Source of the DNA: Asticcacaulis sp. AC466
Lineage (GTDB): Bacteria > Pseudomonadota > Alphaproteobacteria > Caulobacterales > Caulobacteraceae
Direction: 5' to 3'
NCBI RefSeq assembly: GCF_000495815.1
Contig: NZ_AWGE01000001.1
Span: forward strand, 558,001 to 622,000
Length of the DNA: 64,000 bases
The notes beneath the pieces are model-generated. The model was given only the letters and a program-made list of their open reading frames with translations. It did not search any database and had not been told where the DNA came from. A program made the translations under genes and the position numbers. Positions 42,495 through 51,689 of the stretch are shown here, one piece after another. Positions within the stretch are counted from its first letter, which is position 1. Each line of letters starts with the position of its first letter.

Positions 42495-44627
42495 ATGTCG
42501 AAGACCCAAAAATCTGCCGCCGATGCAGACGCCTTCAAAGCCGCCACCTTCGCCGACATCTCCGTGCCGCTAGGGAGTGGCGGAGAAACGCACCAGCAGG
42601 CAGGAGACGGTGTGCCGCAACTCACGACTCAGCAGGGCGCACCCGTATCGGACGATCAAAATTCACTCAAGGTCGGCGCACGGGGGCCAGTTGCCCTTGA
42701 AGACCATCACATGCGGGAAAAGATCTTCCATTTTGATCATGAACGCATTCCCGAACGCGTGGTGCACGCGCGCGGCTACGGTGCGCACGGCTTTTTCGAG
42801 ACCTACGACTCTCTGGCGGATGTCACGGCCGCTGATCTGTTCCAACGGGCCGGCGAACAGACACCGGTGTTTGTTCGTTTTTCTACGGTCGCGGGCAATA
42901 AGGGTTCGTTCGATCTGGCCCGCGACGTCCGTGGTTTTGCCGTGAAGTTTTACACCCAGCAAGGCAATTGGGATTTGGTCGGCAATAACATCCCGGTCTT
43001 CTTTATTCAGGACGCCATCAAGTTTCCCGATCTGATCCATGCGGCCAAGCAAGAGCCCGATCGCGATTTCCCGCAGGCTCAGACGGCCCATGATAACTTC
43101 TGGGACTTCATTTCCCTCATGCCGGAATCGATGCACATGATCATGTGGACCATGTCAGACCGCGCCATTCCGCGCGGCTTTCGATTCATGGAAGGCTTCG
43201 GCGTTCACACCTTCCGGATGGTGGACGCCAATGGCAAATCGACCTTCGTCAAGTTTCACTGGAAGCCCAAGCTAGGTATGCAGTCTGTAGTGTGGAATGA
43301 AGCGGTCAAAATAAATGGCGCCGATCCGGATTTCCATCGCCGCGACCTATGGAATGCTATTCAGAGCGGGGATTTCCCTGAATGGGAACTCGGGCTGCAA
43401 TTGTTCGACGAGGACTTCGCCAATGCCTTCGATTTCGACGTCCTGGACGCCACAAAACTGATCCCGGAGGAGATTTTGCCGGTCCGCATTGTCGGTCGTC
43501 TGGTTCTCAACCGCATGCCCGACAACTTCTTCGCCGAGACCGAGCAGGTTGCTTTCTGTACATCGAACATCGTCCCTGGAATCGATTTTACCAATGATCC
43601 GCTCCTCCAGGGGCGCAATTTTTCCTATCTCGACACGCAGTTGAAGCGCCTCGGCGGACCGAACTTTACACATATCCCAATCAACGCGCCGAAATGCCCT
43701 TTCCACAATTTCCAGCAGGATGGCCACATGGCGATGACCAATCCGAAGGGACGGGTCAATTTTGAGCCCAACTCGTACGGGTTGGATGAAGGCGGCCCGC
43801 GTGAAAGTGCCACCGGTTTCAGATCGTTCCCTGAACCGGCGGAAGACGGCGCCACCAAGTTGCGTATTCGTCCCGACAGTTTTGCTGATCATTACAGTCA
43901 GGCCCGTCAGTTCTATATCAGCCAGACGGAGGTCGAACAGAAGCACATCACGGATGCACTGGTGTTTGAACTGAGCCGTGTCGAGCGTCCGGCTATACGG
44001 GTGCGCGTCGTCTCCCATCTGCTTAACATCGATGAAGGACTGGCTGCTGGTGTTGCCGCTGGGCTCGGTCTGAAAGATTTGCCAGAGCCGGCTGACGCGG
44101 CGAAGCCGACCCGCGACGATCTGGCGCCATCCGATGCTCTGAGCATCCTTAAAAATCCACCGCCATCCCTTGGGGGTCGTAAGATCGGCGTGCTGTTGTC
44201 AGATGGTGCGAGCGCCGAGGTGTTCAATGCGGTAGCGGCGGCTGCCGACATGAACGGTGTCGTGGTTGAGGTTATTGCCCCTATGATCGACGGTGTCGAA
44301 CTGGACAATGGCACCCGGGTCAAGGCCCATTACAAGATCGATGGTGGCCCCTCGGTCTTGTTCGATGCGGTCGTCGTCCTTCTTTCGGCCGAAGGCGCTG
44401 CTCTTCTCGATAAAAAGGCGGCCGCGCGGGACTTCGTCGCCGATGCGTTTGCGCATATGAAGTTCATTGGCTATTCGCCCGAGGCCCTGCCTCTTGTCGA
44501 GAAGTCAGTGGGCGCACGCGATGACGCCTGTCTGGAACTCGCAACCGCCGCCGCCGTGGATGCTTATTTCCAAGAATTGACGGCGTTGCGGTACTGGGCG
44601 CGTGAACCCATGGTCAACGCCATCTAG
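42495..44627 (+). CDS. katE: Large-subunit (clade 2) catalase HPII
   Basis: Haem catalase of 710 residues that converts hydrogen peroxide to water and oxygen. The active-site His91 ([11 protein letters not shown]), Asn164 (VGNNIPVFF) and proximal haem ligand Tyr378 (FSYLDTQ) have the same spacing as His128, Asn201 and Tyr415 of E. coli HPII. Residues from about 560 form the extra flavodoxin/DJ-1-like domain ([20 protein letters not shown]) that marks clade 2. The ATG at 42495 with GAGG upstream was chosen; a longer frame reaches back into non-coding sequence. Likely a stationary-phase or stress enzyme. A truncated response regulator follows directly. Confidence 0.95.
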   Translation: MSKTQKSAADADAFKAATFADISVPLGSGGETHQQAGDGVPQLTTQQGAPVSDDQNSLKVGARGPVALEDHHMREKIFHFDHERIPERVVHARGYGAHGFFETYDSLADVTAADLFQRAGEQTPVFVRFSTVAGNKGSFDLARDVRGFAVKFYTQQGNWDLVGNNIPVFFIQDAIKFPDLIHAAKQEPDRDFPQAQTAHDNFWDFISLMPESMHMIMWTMSDRAIPRGFRFMEGFGVHTFRMVDANGKSTFVKFHWKPKLGMQSVVWNEAVKINGADPDFHRRDLWNAIQSGDFPEWELGLQLFDEDFANAFDFDVLDATKLIPEEILPVRIVGRLVLNRMPDNFFAETEQVAFCTSNIVPGIDFTNDPLLQGRNFSYLDTQLKRLGGPNFTHIPINAPKCPFHNFQQDGHMAMTNPKGRVNFEPNSYGLDEGGPRESATGFRSFPEPAEDGATKLRIRPDSFADHYSQARQFYISQTEVEQKHITDALVFELSRVERPAIRVRVVSHLLNIDEGLAAGVAAGLGLKDLPEPADAAKPTRDDLAPSDALSILKNPPPSLGGRKIGVLLSDGASAEVFNAVAAAADMNGVVVEVIAPMIDGVELDNGTRVKAHYKIDGGPSVLFDAVVVLLSAEGAALLDKKAAARDFVADAFAHMKFIGYSPEALPLVEKSVGARDDACLELATAAAVDAYFQELTALRYWAREPMVNAI

Positions 44628-45026
44628 GGGCATGGCTACGTACCTTTCGGAGAGATAGCGCTTGCACCAAATGTTGATGTCAGATGGGTCGTTACTGCCG
44701 AAGACGGTTTGCGGGCCTTGGAAGAAGATCTACCATACGACCTGATCCTTCTCGACCTGAACTTGCCACGCATGACCGGCGCACAATTTGTCGCCGAGCT
44801 TGCTGGCGAGTCACGGGGTCGGAAAGTTCCGATCATGATTTTATCCGGTGCACCAGGCTCTCAGGTGATTGGGGTGCCGACGGGCGACCGGCCAGTCGGA
44901 TATATTTTGAAGCCAAATGAATTAGATGGATACAAAGAGATCGCGCGCTTTGTGGCCAACGGTTGGAAAGCGTCCGACTGGTCGGCGCCGCCTAATCTAA
45001 AGATCCGCTATAAAGCCGCAACTTAG
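44628..45026 (+). pseudogene. Response-regulator receiver domain lacking its N-terminus
   Basis: Starting right after the catalase stop, and in the same frame, the sequence reads VRWVVTAEDGLRALEE, then YDLILLDLNLPRMTGAQFV with the phospho-acceptor Asp, PIMILSGAP, and the conserved Lys in YILKPNELDGY. The first strand and the acidic pair of the receiver (normally about 25 residues earlier) are absent, and no ATG, GTG or TTG occurs before the TTG at 44709, inside the domain. It is best read as a truncated single-domain response regulator. An internal start at 44709 could still make a 105-residue product of doubtful activity. Confidence 0.65.
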
Positions 45027-45144
45027 GTGATCGATGCAGTGGGCCGTGTAATCGTCGCATTTACGCCTTTGGGCCCGGAGGACGCAGTGATGGTATCGCC
45101 ACTGCTAACTTGCCTGCGTCTTCCCCTTGCGGCATAAGGCGCGG

Positions 45145-46194
45145 ATGAATAAGTCTCTTACTACAGCCGCCCAAGGCAAGGCGTTTCGGTTTTCCGTGGC
45201 CCCTATGATGGACTGGACCGATCGGCATTGTCGTGCGTTTCACCGTACGTTGTCGCGTCAGGCCCTGCTATACACGGAAATGGTAACGACCAAGGCGGTC
45301 ATTCATGGCGATCGCGAACGCTTGCTTGGCTATTCTCCAGTCGAGCATCCGGTGGCTTTGCAACTGGGCGGGTCCGATCCGGAGGAATTGGCGCAATGTG
45401 CCCGGATCGCCGAAGAGTGGGGATATGACGAGGTCAATCTGAATTGCGGCTGCCCGTCCGACCGGGTGCAGTCCGGCGCGTTTGGCGCCTGCCTGATGCG
45501 GGAGCCGCAACTGGTCGCCGATTGCATGCGCGCCATGATCGAAGCCACTCGCCTGCCCGTCACCGTAAAGTGCCGTATCGGTGTCGACGATCAGGAGCCA
45601 CGTGAGAGCCTGTTCGCCATGGTTGAGGCGTGTCAGGCCGCCGGTGTTACCTCTTTCGCCGTCCATGCCCGCAAGGCTTGGTTAAAAGGCTTATCACCGA
45701 AGGAGAACCGTGACGTGCCGCCGCTTGATTATGGGCTGGTCTACGACCTGAAGCGGGCGCATCCGGAGCTGACGATTGTGTTGAATGGTGGCATTGGATC
45801 TCTGGAAGCGGCGCAGGCGCACCTGTCGCATGTCGATGGCGTCATGCTGGGGCGTGTCGCCTATCATGAACCGGCCTTGCTCGGGCAAGTGGACCGTTTG
45901 TTTTTTGGCGGTGAAACGGATATCGGACCGTTCGAGGCGCTTGAGGCCTACCGTCCCTATATGGCGGCGCAATTGGCGGCGGGAACGCCCCTTAGCCACA
46001 TGACGCGGCATATGTTGGGCGTGATGCATGGTTTACCCGGTGCGCGCGCTTTCCGCCGTATCCTGACAGTCGATTCTATTGGTCCGGGTGCCGGGCTGGA
46101 CGTGCTTGACCGTGCAATCCTGGCGGTGCGTGACGCCCAGGCGGCGGTGGAAGCGCGTCGTGAAGCCTATGATTTATCTAGGGATGCAGGATGA
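45145..46194 (+). CDS. dusA: tRNA-dihydrouridine synthase A
   Basis: FMN enzyme of 349 residues that reduces uridines 20/20a in the tRNA D-loop. N-terminal VAPMMDWTDRHCR flavin motif, EVNLNCGCPSDRVQSG with the catalytic Cys103, KCRIGVDD, and the phosphate-binding LNGGIGSLEAA and DGVMLGRVAYHEP blocks. ATG at 45145 with AAGG upstream was preferred to TTG at 45127. The stop overlaps the convergent protease gene by 17 bases. Confidence 0.95.
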   Translation: MNKSLTTAAQGKAFRFSVAPMMDWTDRHCRAFHRTLSRQALLYTEMVTTKAVIHGDRERLLGYSPVEHPVALQLGGSDPEELAQCARIAEEWGYDEVNLNCGCPSDRVQSGAFGACLMREPQLVADCMRAMIEATRLPVTVKCRIGVDDQEPRESLFAMVEACQAAGVTSFAVHARKAWLKGLSPKENRDVPPLDYGLVYDLKRAHPELTIVLNGGIGSLEAAQAHLSHVDGVMLGRVAYHEPALLGQVDRLFFGGETDIGPFEALEAYRPYMAAQLAAGTPLSHMTRHMLGVMHGLPGARAFRRILTVDSIGPGAGLDVLDRAILAVRDAQAAVEARREAYDLSRDAG

Positions 46195-46705
46195 GAGACG
46201 ACCGGGTAGCTTCGATGCGCGACAGGCGTCCGAGATAGCTCATTCCGAGTAAGGAGGTCGTCAGTCCGTCCTTGATGACCATGGCTTCGACATTGTGGAC
46301 AGTGCTTTGGCCAATTCCCACCGTGGTCAGATTGATGGCGGCCGCCATTGTCTTGCCGTTGGCCGTCGAGACTTCCCGATCATAAACCAGATTGCTGCTG
46401 CCAAAACCCAGGCGCTGGGCGTCGGCCGGGGTCAGGGCGACGACTGTCGCTCCGGTATCGACCAGAAGACGCACAGCACGGGAATTGACCGTGGCATTGG
46501 CCCAAAAGTGTCCGTCGCTGGCCTTCGGAATGGCAGTTACGTGTGTGTCGGTTGTCGTTGAGGCAATGTCGGCGGACGGCGTGGGGACGGAGAGGGTCTG
46601 GGCGGACTCCAGATGCGTCGAAGAATCGTCCAGGGACAATATACCGGTGCCGACCAGGACAGCGCAGAAAACGGCGCTGCCGAGAACGATAGCTGATTTT
46701 AGCAT
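46178..46705 (-). CDS. Membrane-anchored retropepsin-like aspartic protease
   Basis: 175 residues: an N-terminal signal-anchor (about residues 4-25), a flexible Ser/Thr-rich linker, and a single-lobed clan AA aspartic protease domain with the catalytic motif LLVDTGATVVAL and the hydrophobic-hydrophobic-Gly block LLGMSYLGRLSRIE. Proteins of this periplasmic TIGR02281-type group must dimerise to be active. Physiological substrate unknown. Convergent overlap with dusA. Confidence 0.85.
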   Translation of the reverse strand: MLKSAIVLGSAVFCAVLVGTGILSLDDSSTHLESAQTLSVPTPSADIASTTTDTHVTAIPKASDGHFWANATVNSRAVRLLVDTGATVVALTPADAQRLGFGSSNLVYDREVSTANGKTMAAAINLTTVGIGQSTVHNVEAMVIKDGLTTSLLGMSYLGRLSRIEATRSSLILHP

Positions 46706-47051
46706 ATGACATACTCCGTGGACCTCCGGCGGACGATCGCCGGCTGGGCTCTTTTTGAGCCTGACATCATCCTAACCGAATAGGGTTGCTTTAAAATGAA
46801 TCTAGAGTGAGAAATTTTCTTGTAAAAAATCGAAAGTTGGCTCGACTGGAGTCGTAAAAAAATATATTTAAATCAACAAGATAAAATTTTTATCGAAAAT
46901 TTTATGCTCCGGGTTCGGATTAATTCTTGCATTGCGTGAAAAATGTGGCACATTGTTCTCACGACGCGACGACGACTGAGAGGGTGAGAACCCCTGCGAG
47001 CTGCGCCGCGTCTTCTTGTCCGCATTGCATTTGGAAAAGGAGACGCAAACC
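46706..47051. other. AT-rich promoter and leader region of the 44-codon gene
   Basis: The stretch 46783-46900 is unusually AT-rich for this window. Downstream, GTTCTCAC (46955-46962) and GTGAGAAC (46984-46991) are perfect 8-base inverted arms with a 21-base loop, so the leader of the small gene could fold. No gene is seen in these 346 bases. Confidence 0.4.
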
Positions 47052-47186
47052 ATGCAAGATCAAGAAAAGAAGCAACACGCCATGACCTCTTTTGCTCTGT
47101 TCGGAGGCCTGTTCGGCAGTCCGCGCAGCCGTGAGGAGCGCGCTGTCAGTCGTCCGCAGGATTTTAAACCGATCCCCCGGAAATAG
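47052..47186 (+). CDS. Candidate 44-residue small protein
   Basis: The frame MQDQEKKQHAMTSFALFGGL continues for 44 residues to IPRK, hydrophilic ends around a short hydrophobic SFALFGGLFG. AAGGAG stands 9 bases before the ATG. A perfect 15-bp intrinsic terminator follows 64 bases after the stop, and a hairpin leader lies upstream, giving a complete short transcription unit. I do not recognise the protein; real expression is inferred from the signals. Confidence 0.5.
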   Translation: MQDQEKKQHAMTSFALFGGLFGSPRSREERAVSRPQDFKPIPRK

Positions 47187-47250
47187 GCCTGTTCTGTCAC
47201 CAATGAGGCCGTTGCCAACGAGTCTGTTGGTGCGTTGAACGTTACATGTA

Positions 47251-47287
47251 AAAGGCCCTCCGCGATCTCGTCGCGGAGGGCCTTTTT
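47251..47287. terminator. Strong bidirectional intrinsic terminator
   Basis: AAAGGCCCTCCGCGA (47251-47265) is perfectly complementary to TCGCGGAGGGCCTTT (47271-47285) around a 5-base loop, with T runs on either strand. It serves the 44-codon gene on the plus strand and the secreted-protein gene on the minus strand. Confidence 0.9.
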
Positions 47288-47349
47288 ATTCCCTGATGTC
47301 ACTCGGATAGGTGATCGGGCGAATATGTAGGAGGGTGTGTAAGTCCCAA

Positions 47350-47724
47350 TCAGTTCGAGGCGAGCTTGACACCGGCCTTGGTTTCGGCCGCTGCCATGTT
47401 CGGGCTGGACCTGGTGACTTTGGCGGTCGCGCCTGAGCCGTCCGAATTGAACTTGGCGGACACTTCGACCCAGTACAGGCCGTCAGCGGCGAGGAAGTTG
47501 TATTTGTAGTCGACTTGGAAAGCGCCGGCGCGGAATTCGCAGCTTTCGATGTTGACCATCTGCTTGCCGGTGACGGCGATTACCTTGGACACGGCAGTCT
47601 TGCCGACGCCCGCGGCCAACATACCCGCTTGAGACTCCTGATCTTCCGAACAGGGAGCGGCGAAGGCGCTTGCGGCCGACAGGCCCATGATGGCGGCGGC
47701 GGCAAAAAGGGTTTTCTTGATCAT
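47350..47724 (-). CDS. Small secreted protein, tandem paralogue A
   Basis: 124 residues: signal peptide MIKKTLFAAAAIMGLSAASA, cleaved before APC, then a mature domain of about 100 residues. Two cysteines (in APCSEDQES and IESCEF) probably form a disulphide. Shared with the neighbouring paralogue are KQMVN(I/L)E(S/T)CE, ADGLYW and the C-terminus KAGVKLASN. GGAGAG precedes the ATG; the upstream in-frame extension is rejected. Function and family are not recognised; probably a periplasmic or extracellular protein. Confidence 0.7.
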   Translation of the reverse strand: MIKKTLFAAAAIMGLSAASAFAAPCSEDQESQAGMLAAGVGKTAVSKVIAVTGKQMVNIESCEFRAGAFQVDYKYNFLAADGLYWVEVSAKFNSDGSGATAKVTRSSPNMAAAETKAGVKLASN

Positions 47725-47892
47725 TTGTTTCTCTCCTTGAGTTTCTTCAGGGTAGGAAGACAATAGCAAGGATAGAAAAATATTCGGTTAAATCAGACCG
47801 TAAGGCTTCCTTAAGGTCAATTAACGCGGTCGTCAGCTAGGCCTTGATCTTCACGGGTCAAATGTTAACGCAGGTAGGGCCGGCCAAATAGA

Positions 47893-47925
47893 CACAAAAA
47901 AAGCGCGGAAATTTCTTCCCGCGCT
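47893..47925 (-). terminator. Minus-strand intrinsic terminator between the paralogues
   Basis: AGCGCGG (47902-47908) pairs with CCGCGCT (47919-47925); on the minus strand a run of seven T follows (47901-47895). It ends the transcript of the paralogue B gene, so the two paralogues are separately transcribed. Confidence 0.82.
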
Positions 47926-47933
47926 CTTATTTT

Positions 47934-48314
47934 TTAGTTCGAGGCGAGCTTGACGCCGGCCTTGGCGGATGCCGCCGCCAGGTTCGGGCTCATGCCGCCG
48001 ATCTTGACATCGGCCTTGCCGCCCACGACCTTGGCCGTGCCAGTGATCCAGTAGAGGCCATCGGCGCCGATGACATTGAACTTGAAGTCAGCGCTCATAT
48101 TGCTGCCAGCGACTTCGCAGGTTTCCAAGTTGACCATCTGCTTCGACTGGCTCGGGACGACGGCCGAGATCTTGGCGCCGGCAGCAGCAGCGATGGCCTT
48201 GCCAACGACGGTTTCCTGGCCTTCATCGCAATCAGCGAAGGCTTGGCTGGAGACTACGGCGAAGGACAGGGCGAGGGCGCCGGCCAACAGGCGGGCTTTC
48301 GGAGAGGTGTGCAT
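47934..48314 (-). CDS. Small secreted protein, tandem paralogue B
   Basis: 126 residues with a signal peptide (about residues 1-28, LLAGALALSFAVVSSQAFA) and two cysteines (ADCDEGQET and LETCEV) at positions matching paralogue A. It keeps KQMVNLETCE, GADGLYWI and SPNLAAASAKAGVKLASN. ATG at 48314 is used; a GTG at 48329 is possible. The gene has its own terminator. It is clearly a tandem duplicate of the gene at 47350, diverged to roughly a third identity by eye. Function unknown. Confidence 0.7.
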   Translation of the reverse strand: MHTSPKARLLAGALALSFAVVSSQAFADCDEGQETVVGKAIAAAAGAKISAVVPSQSKQMVNLETCEVAGSNMSADFKFNVIGADGLYWITGTAKVVGGKADVKIGGMSPNLAAASAKAGVKLASN

Positions 48315-48457
48315 TTTGCAGACTTTCACTCAAAGAGTTACACATGGGGTCAATTGCAGCCAGCAAAGGGAGGTGGGCCGCTGACGTCGTTTTGCCAGTG
48401 AACTTTTAATTTCAAATGAATCAACGGTGCGTTGCGCAAAAAATAGTGCGTCGCAAT

Positions 48458-48494
48458 AAAAAACGGAGATGCCATATGGGCACCTCCGTTTTTT
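48458..48494 (-). terminator. Terminator of the chemoreceptor gene
   Basis: AAAAAACGGAG (48458-48468) pairs with CTCCGTTTTTT (48484-48494), extended by TGCC/GGCA inside. On the minus strand the stem is followed by a T run; it lies 46 bases after the chemoreceptor stop. Confidence 0.85.
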
Positions 48495-48539
48495 GCTAAT
48501 TAGACGACCCCGCGGGGCCGTACCAAACCGTCCGCGGAT

Positions 48540-50264
48540 TTAGGCGGCGGTCAGTTCCGACAGGAAGCGGCGGATATTTTCGCTCATGGCGTCGGTCCGC
48601 TTGGTCAGTTGCTGGGCGGCGCCAAGCATTTCGGTTGACGCTTTTTCCGTATCGGCAGCCGATGCGGACAGTTCAGATACCGACGACGACGCCATGGAGG
48701 TGCCATCTGAGGCTTCGTTGACATTGCGAGCGATTTCATTCGTGGCATCGCCCTGTTGATGCACCGAATCGGCGATGGACGAAGCGATTTCGTTCATGTG
48801 CTTGATGGTTTCGCCAATGCCGCGGATGGCGTTGACGCCGTTTTGGGCGGCAGCCTGAATATCCTTGATGCGATCGCGGATTTCATCCGTGGCCTTGGCG
48901 GTTTGCTGGGCCAGCGACTTCACTTCCGAGGCCACGACCGCGAAGCCCTTACCCGCTTCACCGGCACGCGCCGATTCGATGGTGGCATTGAGCGCCAGCA
49001 GGTTGGTTTGTTGGGCGATAGCGTTGATGAGGTCGACGACTTCACCAATCTGATCGGCAGCGCGGCTCAGTTCGGCCATCGAGTCATTGGTGCGGTCCGC
49101 TTCCGAAACGGCTTCGGCGGCGATTTCGACGGAGCGGACGGCCTGGTCGCCAATCACGCCGATGGAGGCAGACAACTCGGTGGTGGCCGAAGCCACGTTT
49201 TGAACATTGTCGGCCGAATTGCGGATCGAGGAAACGGCCGATTGCGACCGGCGCTCGTTCTCCTGAGCGATGGTCAGCAAGGTACGACCATTGGCATCGA
49301 GATCCGAGGCGGCGGCGCCGAGGGCGTCGAGCATGTCTTGGGCTTCGTGACGGAAGCGTTCGGCCAGTTCCGACATCTGGCGTGCCCGTTCTTCGCGGGT
49401 CTTGGCCGTGGCGGCTTCCATGGCCGACAGGCGCTGCTTTTCTTCGGTATTGGCCTTGAAGACGTTCAGGCTGTCGACGACCGACTTCAGTTCGTCGCGA
49501 CGGGCCAGGGCGTTGATATCGACATTGAGGTTGCCATTGGCCAGTTCCTCGGTCGTCTTGGCGATGCGATTGATGCCGGTGACGGTAATGCGGGAGAACA
49601 GATAGGCGATACCGCCCGAAATAACCGCCATGATGACGGCAAAGATGGTCAGGAAGCTGATGCCGGCGGTTTGCGCGGCCTTGGCGTCGGTGGCAGCTGT
49701 CTTGGCCGAGGCGACGGTATCGCCAATGATCTTGTCCGACAGTTCAGACATCTTGGCGTAGCCGGCATCGAACTGCGACATCATCGGTCCGACCGAGGTA
49801 AAGTCGACATCCATGACAGACCCTGCGAATTCGACGGCCTCCTTGTAGGTCTTCACTTCCTTGGCCAGGTCGGTCAGTTGCTTCTTTTGCGTGGCGTCCG
49901 TGGCCAGGTCGGCGTCCTTTTTGACACGAACGGCGATGTTCCCCAGGGTCTGAGCGACCTTATTGACGTCGGCCGATGCATTGGCGGTCGGATCGGTTGC
50001 CTTCATCGTCAGGGCGCGGAACAGACGACCGTTTTCTTCTTTGATCGCGGCCTTGATATCGGCGATTTCGACGATCTTGGGGATCGCATTCAAATTGATA
50101 TCGTCGATCGTGCGGCCCTGACCGTTCATCACATAGATCGCACCTGCCGCCAGAATGGCCATCAGGGCGGTGGCGACCGCTGCCGGCGCCATGAATTTCG
50201 CGGTGAACGACCAGTTGGAAATCTGGAGTCCGCGGGAGGCGCCCGCGGCGGTAGTTTTCGTCAT
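48540..50264 (-). CDS. Membrane methyl-accepting chemotaxis protein (4HB-HAMP-MA)
   Basis: 574-residue chemoreceptor. A first membrane helix (about residues 25-48), a four-helix-bundle periplasmic sensor domain (to about 185), a second membrane helix ([20 protein letters not shown]), a HAMP linker ([20 protein letters not shown]), and the signalling domain with the tip [23 protein letters not shown] at 50264 follows AGGGG; the frame is open 22 residues upstream. The C-terminus ends in SELTAA with no CheR-docking pentapeptide. It signals to CheA; the ligand is unknown. Confidence 0.92.
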   Translation of the reverse strand: MTKTTAAGASRGLQISNWSFTAKFMAPAAVATALMAILAAGAIYVMNGQGRTIDDINLNAIPKIVEIADIKAAIKEENGRLFRALTMKATDPTANASADVNKVAQTLGNIAVRVKKDADLATDATQKKQLTDLAKEVKTYKEAVEFAGSVMDVDFTSVGPMMSQFDAGYAKMSELSDKIIGDTVASAKTAATDAKAAQTAGISFLTIFAVIMAVISGGIAYLFSRITVTGINRIAKTTEELANGNLNVDINALARRDELKSVVDSLNVFKANTEEKQRLSAMEAATAKTREERARQMSELAERFRHEAQDMLDALGAAASDLDANGRTLLTIAQENERRSQSAVSSIRNSADNVQNVASATTELSASIGVIGDQAVRSVEIAAEAVSEADRTNDSMAELSRAADQIGEVVDLINAIAQQTNLLALNATIESARAGEAGKGFAVVASEVKSLAQQTAKATDEIRDRIKDIQAAAQNGVNAIRGIGETIKHMNEIASSIADSVHQQGDATNEIARNVNEASDGTSMASSSVSELSASAADTEKASTEMLGAAQQLTKRTDAMSENIRRFLSELTAA

Positions 50265-50360
50265 TATTGGCCCCTGACAACTTTTCAATAGGATATAACG
50301 GGTGAAGACATCCGTGCCGTTACATCGCAAGCGGTCGCCGGGCGTCGCTCGCGACTCACG

Positions 50361-50414
50361 GTTAGGATGAGCCTTAGGGGCAACCTGTCAGATTAAGGTT
50401 GTTGAAATCCTAAC
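50361..50414. promoter_or_regulatory. Nested inverted repeats in the chemoreceptor leader
   Basis: GTTAGGAT (50361-50368) pairs with ATCCTAAC (50407-50414), and inside it CAACCT (50381-50386) pairs with AGGTTG (50396-50401). The nested hairpin lies 97 bases before the chemoreceptor start and could be a leader structure or a protein-binding site. Confidence 0.3.
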
Positions 50415-50460
50415 GCCGATCACGCCTTTGCAGAAAATATGATAAATGCTCTATCGAGCA

Positions 50461-50490
50461 AAAGAAAACGCGCCGGCGGACCGGCGCGTT
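50461..50490 (-). terminator. Terminator of the cell-wall hydrolase gene
   Basis: AACGCGCCGG (50467-50476) and CCGGCGCGTT (50481-50490) form a perfect 10-bp stem with a 4-base loop, followed on the minus strand by TTTTCTTTT. It lies 47 bases after the hydrolase stop. Confidence 0.85.
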
Positions 50491-50537
50491 CCTGTCGTTT
50501 CAGGCGAAGGGCCTTTTTCTCGTATTGCGAATACGCT

Positions 50538-51689
50538 TTATTGCGAAATACCCTTCGGCATCGCATTATCGGCCACGGCTGCCGGGGTCGGCTTTTGCGC
50601 GGGAAGGGCAACTTCGGCTACGATGTCCTGGGCGGAGCGACCGTGTATCTGCGCCGCCACCTGAACAGGCCGGGTGGATGTCGCAGCGGGCAAGGCATTC
50701 GCCTGGGCGCGTGACAGGGTGTTCAGCAAGGCGGTGGTTTGAACATCAGCCTTGATTTCGGTCGGTGTCGCGACCGGTGCTCTGGATTGCGGCACTTCGG
50801 ACGATGGGGTCACGCCGTCGGCGTTATTGGCGATACGCGCACCGCGGCCATGAAATTGATAGAAGATGTGGGTGCCGATCTGAGTCACGCGTTCCATTGT
50901 TCCGGACCAGCCGGGATTGACGCCTGTGGTGTGGAAGCTGGTGGCGGTGCCGATCGTCTTCATGACGTAGCCGCCGAGGGCAGCATCGGCAACCTGCTGG
51001 GCGCGGCGCCAGGCCCAGCGCTCGACCGGTGCGCTCATGGCACCATTGCAGACGAAGCTGAACTGACAGGTCGCCTGACGCAGGCCTTGATACACAACGC
51101 CACAGATCGATTTCGGGTAGGCGGGGTGGCGGACACGATTCAGTATGACCTGGGCGACGGCACGCATACCGTCCGAACCTTCGCCACGCGCTTCATAATA
51201 GATGGCCTGGGTCAGGCAATCGGCGTCACTGCGTGTGGCGGCCTTGAAATTCATCGCGGCGGCGGCGTGAACGGACAGGGGGCTGCCCGGAAGCGGGTCG
51301 ACGGGGGCTGTGCTCAGACTGGCTCGAACGATGCTTGCACCGTCAGGTAAGCCCTTCTGCTCGCGTACGTCATCTGAAATGCGCATTGTAGTCAGGTTCT
51401 GGGCCAAGGCACTATTGCCCGTTCCGTGACCGCCGAATTCGGAAAAACGCATCGAGATATTCCACGCACTCTGGTCGATCTGGCCGCCCGACGCGTCGAG
51501 CGCGGCCGTATTGATCGTTCCATCGCGACTTGCCATCATGAGGCGGGCGGCGTCTGCGCGCCGGCTGCCGTCGCGAGCCATGTGGCTACCTAGACAGGCT
51601 GCGCCGATCGACGCGCCAATCAACAAGCCAACAGAACTCGCCGCCATGAGGGCGCGCATGCGATAGCGCGCGATTAAGGTTGAAGCCAA
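50538..51689 (-). CDS. Membrane-anchored cell-wall hydrolase (SleB/Hydrolase_2 family)
   Basis: About 383 residues with an N-terminal membrane anchor (ALMAASSVGLLIGASIGAACL), a linker, and a peptidoglycan hydrolase domain with the general-acid Glu in AIYYEARGEGSDGM, ILNRVRHPAYPKSICGVVYQ and CQFSFVC. A low-complexity Ala/Gln/Thr-rich C-terminal tail follows. TTG at 51689 with GAGGA upstream is my choice; ATG at 51659 and 51770 are alternatives, the last adding residues that look non-coding. Probably acts in cell-wall remodelling; a perfect CtrA box lies 375 bases upstream. Confidence 0.85.
   Translation of the reverse strand: MASTLIARYRMRALMAASSVGLLIGASIGAACLGSHMARDGSRRADAARLMMASRDGTINTAALDASGGQIDQSAWNISMRFSEFGGHGTGNSALAQNLTTMRISDDVREQKGLPDGASIVRASLSTAPVDPLPGSPLSVHAAAAMNFKAATRSDADCLTQAIYYEARGEGSDGMRAVAQVILNRVRHPAYPKSICGVVYQGLRQATCQFSFVCNGAMSAPVERWAWRRAQQVADAALGGYVMKTIGTATSFHTTGVNPGWSGTMERVTQIGTHIFYQFHGRGARIANNADGVTPSSEVPQSRAPVATPTEIKADVQTTALLNTLSRAQANALPAATSTRPVQVAAQIHGRSAQDIVAEVALPAQKPTPAAVADNAMPKGISQ

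Noticed and set aside
46955-46969. Possible second LexA box (GTTC start)
   Set aside because: GTTC is followed at the required spacing by GCGA, not GTTC.
47811-47824. Possible CtrA box TTAAGGTCAATTAA
   Set aside because: The spacer between the TTAA halves is 6 bases, not 7.
48756-50291. 511-codon open frame on the plus strand
   Set aside because: It is antisense to the chemoreceptor gene; Gly/Asp/His-rich composition is typical of the opposite strand of a high-GC gene.
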